Source: CADCTM01 sp049671305 (GTDB taxonomy: Bacteria; Cyanobacteriota; Cyanobacteriia; Cyanobacteriales; Coleofasciculaceae). From it: a stretch of DNA of 25,596 nt. This document shows, piece after piece, positions 23,090 through 25,596 of the stretch (positions within the stretch are counted from its first letter, which is position 1; each line of letters starts with the position of its first letter). The stretch spans positions 1 to 25,596 of the forward strand of contig JBATUR010000119.1 in the NCBI GenBank assembly GCA_049671305.1, read 5' to 3'. The notes under the pieces were generated by a model, which had not been told where the DNA came from, did no database searches, and saw only the letters and a program-made list of their open reading frames with translations. Made by a program: the position numbers and the translations under genes.

Positions 23090-25596
23090 GTGGGCAGAAT
23101 CAGTTTCTTGCTGGTGATCAATCATTCCAAGAAGACTCATGCACCAGATGAAAATCCTGGCTATACTCTGGTGAGAAAAAAAGACTGGACAAGAGAAATA
23201 AGCAATAAACTACTTTTTCTACTGCCATTCTCGATTTTACTGTGTCCATCCGTCGTTAGGGCGCAGTCGATTGTTCCAGCACCAGATGGCACAGGCACAG
23301 TTGTCACACCGACAGATAATCGCATTAACATTACAGGTGGTCAAACCTCTACTGATGGCGCGAATCTTTTCCATAGTTTCACTCAGTTTGGTCTAGATTC
23401 TAATCAAACCGTAAATTTCCTCTCCTCACCAATTATCCAGAATATTTTCTCCCGCATTACAGGCGGCAACCCCTCAACAATTAACGGTCTGATCCAAGTT
23501 ACAGGCGGAACTTCTAATCTATTTTTGATGAATCCTTCGGGCATAGTCTTTGGTTCAAATGCTCGTTTAGACGTACCCGCTTCTTTCACCGCCACCACCG
23601 CAACGGGCATTGGTATTGGTAACTCCTGGTTCAATGCCGTAGGCGCAAATGACTACGCTAGCCTAGTAGGGACACCCAATGCCTTTACCTTCGCAACTGC
23701 CCAGACACCAGGGGCAATTATTAATGCTGGTTCCCTAGCAGTTCCAGCCGGCAACAACTTAAATTTAATCGGTGGTACAGTGGTCAGTACGGGCAACTTG
23801 TCAGCACCAGAAGGACAAGTTACTATTGCCACAGTTCCTGGTCAAACCACCTTACGCATTAGCCAACCTGGACACCTACTAAGCTTAGAAGTTCAGCCAT
23901 TAAATTTACCTTTAACACCTTTATCTTTACCTCAATTACTGACAGGTAGTGAGCCAATTCCTGGTCTTGCCGTTAATAGCGCCGGACAGGCAGAATTAAC
24001 ACAGTCTGGGTTGCCAGTAGAAACGGGAGATGTTGTCGCAAAAAATATCAATTCCTCCTCAGCAACTCTTGCGGCTCAAAATAATTTGACCTTAGTTGAA
24101 AGTCAATTGCAGACAACAGGAGATCTCAATCTCTTGGCGCAAAACACCGTGAGAGTACGAGACAGCGTTACTGATGCTTTTGTCGCCAAAGCTGAGGGAA
24201 ATCTCTATATTCAAGGTAATCAAGGCATTGATATTCTTTCACTAAATCATCCAGAAGTCCCTTTTCAAAGTGGCGGCAACCTGAGTTTAGTTAGTGATGG
24301 TATTATTTCTGGGGATTCTCACTTTATTAGTACAGGTGATTTCTCAATTCTCAATACATCAGGTAGTCCTGGTAATTTCGTTAGTTTGTATGACCCGATT
24401 ATTACCTCCAACGGCGATGTTTCGTTTGGTGGCTATAATGGCACAGCACTCAAGGTAACAGCCGATGGTAACATTACTTATGGAAATATTACCATCACTG
24501 GACCTGATACTAATTCCGTCGCTATTGGTTCTGATCCCGACCGGACGATTTTAACGACCACTCCTGCATTAATTCTGAGTGCAGGCAGAAACATCAGCAC
24601 CGGAAATATCAATACTTCCAATCAAGGTTCAGGTGATTCAGGTCCAATTAGATTGACGGCTAACCAAGGCAACATCACGACTGGCAATTTAACCACCAGC
24701 GACCAAGGACAAGGCAGCGCTGGTGCGGTAAACGTGACCGCTTCAGGGAATATATCTCTTGGGAGTATTGACACCAGTGACCAAGGACCCGGCAATTCTG
24801 GCGCAATAACCTTGACAGCTCCAGGCAGCATTACCTTCGGCAATGTTAATCAAACAAATCAGGGACCTGGAACTCAAGCCCCGCCAATTGTCATTAACCC
24901 TAACCCAAGTCCAGCACCGCCTCCCAGACCAAATCCAATACCAAGTCCGTCACCGATACCAGTACCAGTACCAACGCCAGTTCCAGTTCCAGCACCAGCA
25001 CCAGTTCCAGCCCCGGTACCAGCCCCAGCCCCGGCTCCAGCACCCGCACCAGCACCCGCTCCAGCACCCGCACCAGCACCCGCACCAGCACCCTCTCCAG
25101 GTTCAAGCCCAGCACCCGCACCCGCACCCTCTCCAGGTTCAAGCCCAACACCAGCACCCGCACCCTCTCCAGCACCAAGTGGTGCAACCGGACAGTCTGA
25201 GCCACCCAAAAAGGCAGATGCCAATATTCCATCTACGCCGTCAGGAAATCAAGCTCAAATTGACGTAGTTGCAACAATTGAGGAACCGTTTAATCGTCAA
25301 TTTGAGCAATACTTGGGGAAAACTACGGCAACTCCGCCGACAACTGTGGCAGAAGCACGTCAAGTTCTACGAAAGGTTGAAGCGACAGCAGGAGTTAAAC
25401 CTGCACTGATTTATATAAAATTTGTGCCATCAAATGTTGCTTCTGATGTTGTTAATACCCAACCAAATTCCCAAAATCTTAGCTCCGAAACTAGCAATGC
25501 TAATGATCAGTTAGAAATAACACTGGTTACCGCTAAAGGTTCACCAATTCGCCGTCGGGTGGAGGGAGTGGTACGTGATCAATTTTTCAAAACTAC
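23090..25596 (+). CDS. secreted filamentous-haemagglutinin/CHAT-domain protein, 3' end beyond window
   Basis: At least 835 codons are open from GTG 23090, with GAGG nine nt upstream and an in-frame stop at 23075. A late signal peptide follows (hydrophobic core about residues 41-55, cleavage near VRA-QS). The haemagglutination N-domain (about 60-190) has NGLIQVTGGTSNLFLMNPSG and GIVFGSNARLDVPASF. Beta-helix-like repeats (about 190-600) end in three NTSNQG/TTSDQG/DTSDQG units. A Pro/Ala linker spans about 603-699. From about 722 the sequence (KPALIYIKFVP, DQLEITLVTAKGSPIRRRV) is the start of a CHAT (caspase-HetF-associated) domain. Such proteins are exported by two-partner secretion through a TpsB-type pore; none is visible here. 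The catalytic His/Cys of CHAT lie beyond the end. GTG 23114 or 23171 are alternative starts. Confidence 0.85.
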   Translation, partial: MGRISFLLVINHSKKTHAPDENPGYTLVRKKDWTREISNKLLFLLPFSILLCPSVVRAQSIVPAPDGTGTVVTPTDNRINITGGQTSTDGANLFHSFTQFGLDSNQTVNFLSSPIIQNIFSRITGGNPSTINGLIQVTGGTSNLFLMNPSGIVFGSNARLDVPASFTATTATGIGIGNSWFNAVGANDYASLVGTPNAFTFATAQTPGAIINAGSLAVPAGNNLNLIGGTVVSTGNLSAPEGQVTIATVPGQTTLRISQPGHLLSLEVQPLNLPLTPLSLPQLLTGSEPIPGLAVNSAGQAELTQSGLPVETGDVVAKNINSSSATLAAQNNLTLVESQLQTTGDLNLLAQNTVRVRDSVTDAFVAKAEGNLYIQGNQGIDILSLNHPEVPFQSGGNLSLVSDGIISGDSHFISTGDFSILNTSGSPGNFVSLYDPIITSNGDVSFGGYNGTALKVTADGNITYGNITITGPDTNSVAIGSDPDRTILTTTPALILSAGRNISTGNINTSNQGSGDSGPIRLTANQGNITTGNLTTSDQGQGSAGAVNVTASGNISLGSIDTSDQGPGNSGAITLTAPGSITFGNVNQTNQGPGTQAPPIVINPNPSPAPPPRPNPIPSPSPIPVPVPTPVPVPAPAPVPAPVPAPAPAPAPAPAPAPAPAPAPAPAPSPGSSPAPAPAPSPGSSPTPAPAPSPAPSGATGQSEPPKKADANIPSTPSGNQAQIDVVATIEEPFNRQFEQYLGKTTATPPTTVAEARQVLRKVEATAGVKPALIYIKFVPSNVASDVVNTQPNSQNLSSETSNANDQLEITLVTAKGSPIRRRVEGVVRDQFFKT
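24897..25185 (+). repeat. Pro/Ala-coding low-complexity repeat
   Basis: A long run of six-base units (CCAGCA, CCCGCA and variants) encodes alternating Pro-Ala and Pro-Val. A 36-bp superrepeat carries CCCTCTCCAGGTTCAAGCCC at 25091 and 25127. It encodes a stiff linker between the beta-helix and CHAT parts and should be prone to length change. Confidence 0.85.

Noticed and set aside
24874..25224. Minus-strand open frame of alternating Gly-Ala, and a plus-strand Gln/His-rich frame
   Set aside because: Both are off-frame readings of the Pro/Ala-coding repeat of the haemagglutinin gene.

Overview
The window looks like cyanobacterial chromosome. The octamer GCGATCGC (HIP1, a cyanobacterial signature) occurs 13 times in the first 16.3 kb. 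The gene content also fits: a cyanobacterial small protein, a HcyBio-family protein, a soluble NlpC/P60 peptidase of the Anabaena/Nostoc type, and a secreted haemagglutinin-CHAT protein. Genus cannot be fixed from the sequence alone. I saw no rRNA, tRNA, CRISPR array or intact insertion sequence.

Region 1 (1-12.96 kb) is housekeeping-like: a GH31 alpha-glucosidase, an AI-2E/PerM-family membrane protein, a long intergenic stretch with hairpins and an NtcA-like site, a small conserved protein, and a homocysteine-biosynthesis (HcyBio) family protein. These are followed by a minus-strand basic-tailed protein of unknown function, a membrane-anchored TPR protein, a surface protein with a beta-barrel-like C-terminus, a class A beta-lactamase-like serine hydrolase, an NlpC/P60 endopeptidase with SH3-like N-terminus, and a GtrB/DPM1-like glycosyltransferase. 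Convergent gene pairs are separated by strong inverted repeats.

Region 2 (13.1-20.3 kb) is an accessory island of small genes. It starts with a RelE/ParE-type toxin-antitoxin pair. An XRE/MmyB-like regulator follows, divergent from a DUF2834 membrane protein, with a perfect palindromic operator candidate between them. Next come a full-length homologue of the aminoglycoside nucleotidyltransferase ANT(2'')-I, a DHFR/RibD-like reductase, a homologue of AAC(6')-I aminoglycoside acetyltransferases, a kinase-fold protein, a second DHFR-like reductase, a metallo-beta-lactamase-fold-like protein and a frameshifted HipA-like kinase. Homologues of two classes of clinical aminoglycoside-modifying enzyme, plus a third gene of kinase fold, lie within 3 kb. 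This is the most notable content of the window.

Region 3 (20.2-25.6 kb) holds a cytochrome b561-like protein, MntP, an acetoacetate decarboxylase-family protein and the start of a large secreted protein that runs off the window. In that protein a filamentous-haemagglutinin N-domain is joined by a Pro/Ala repeat linker to a CHAT (caspase-like) domain. HIP1 is absent from 16,337 to the end (9.3 kb), which suggests that this side has a different history or composition.
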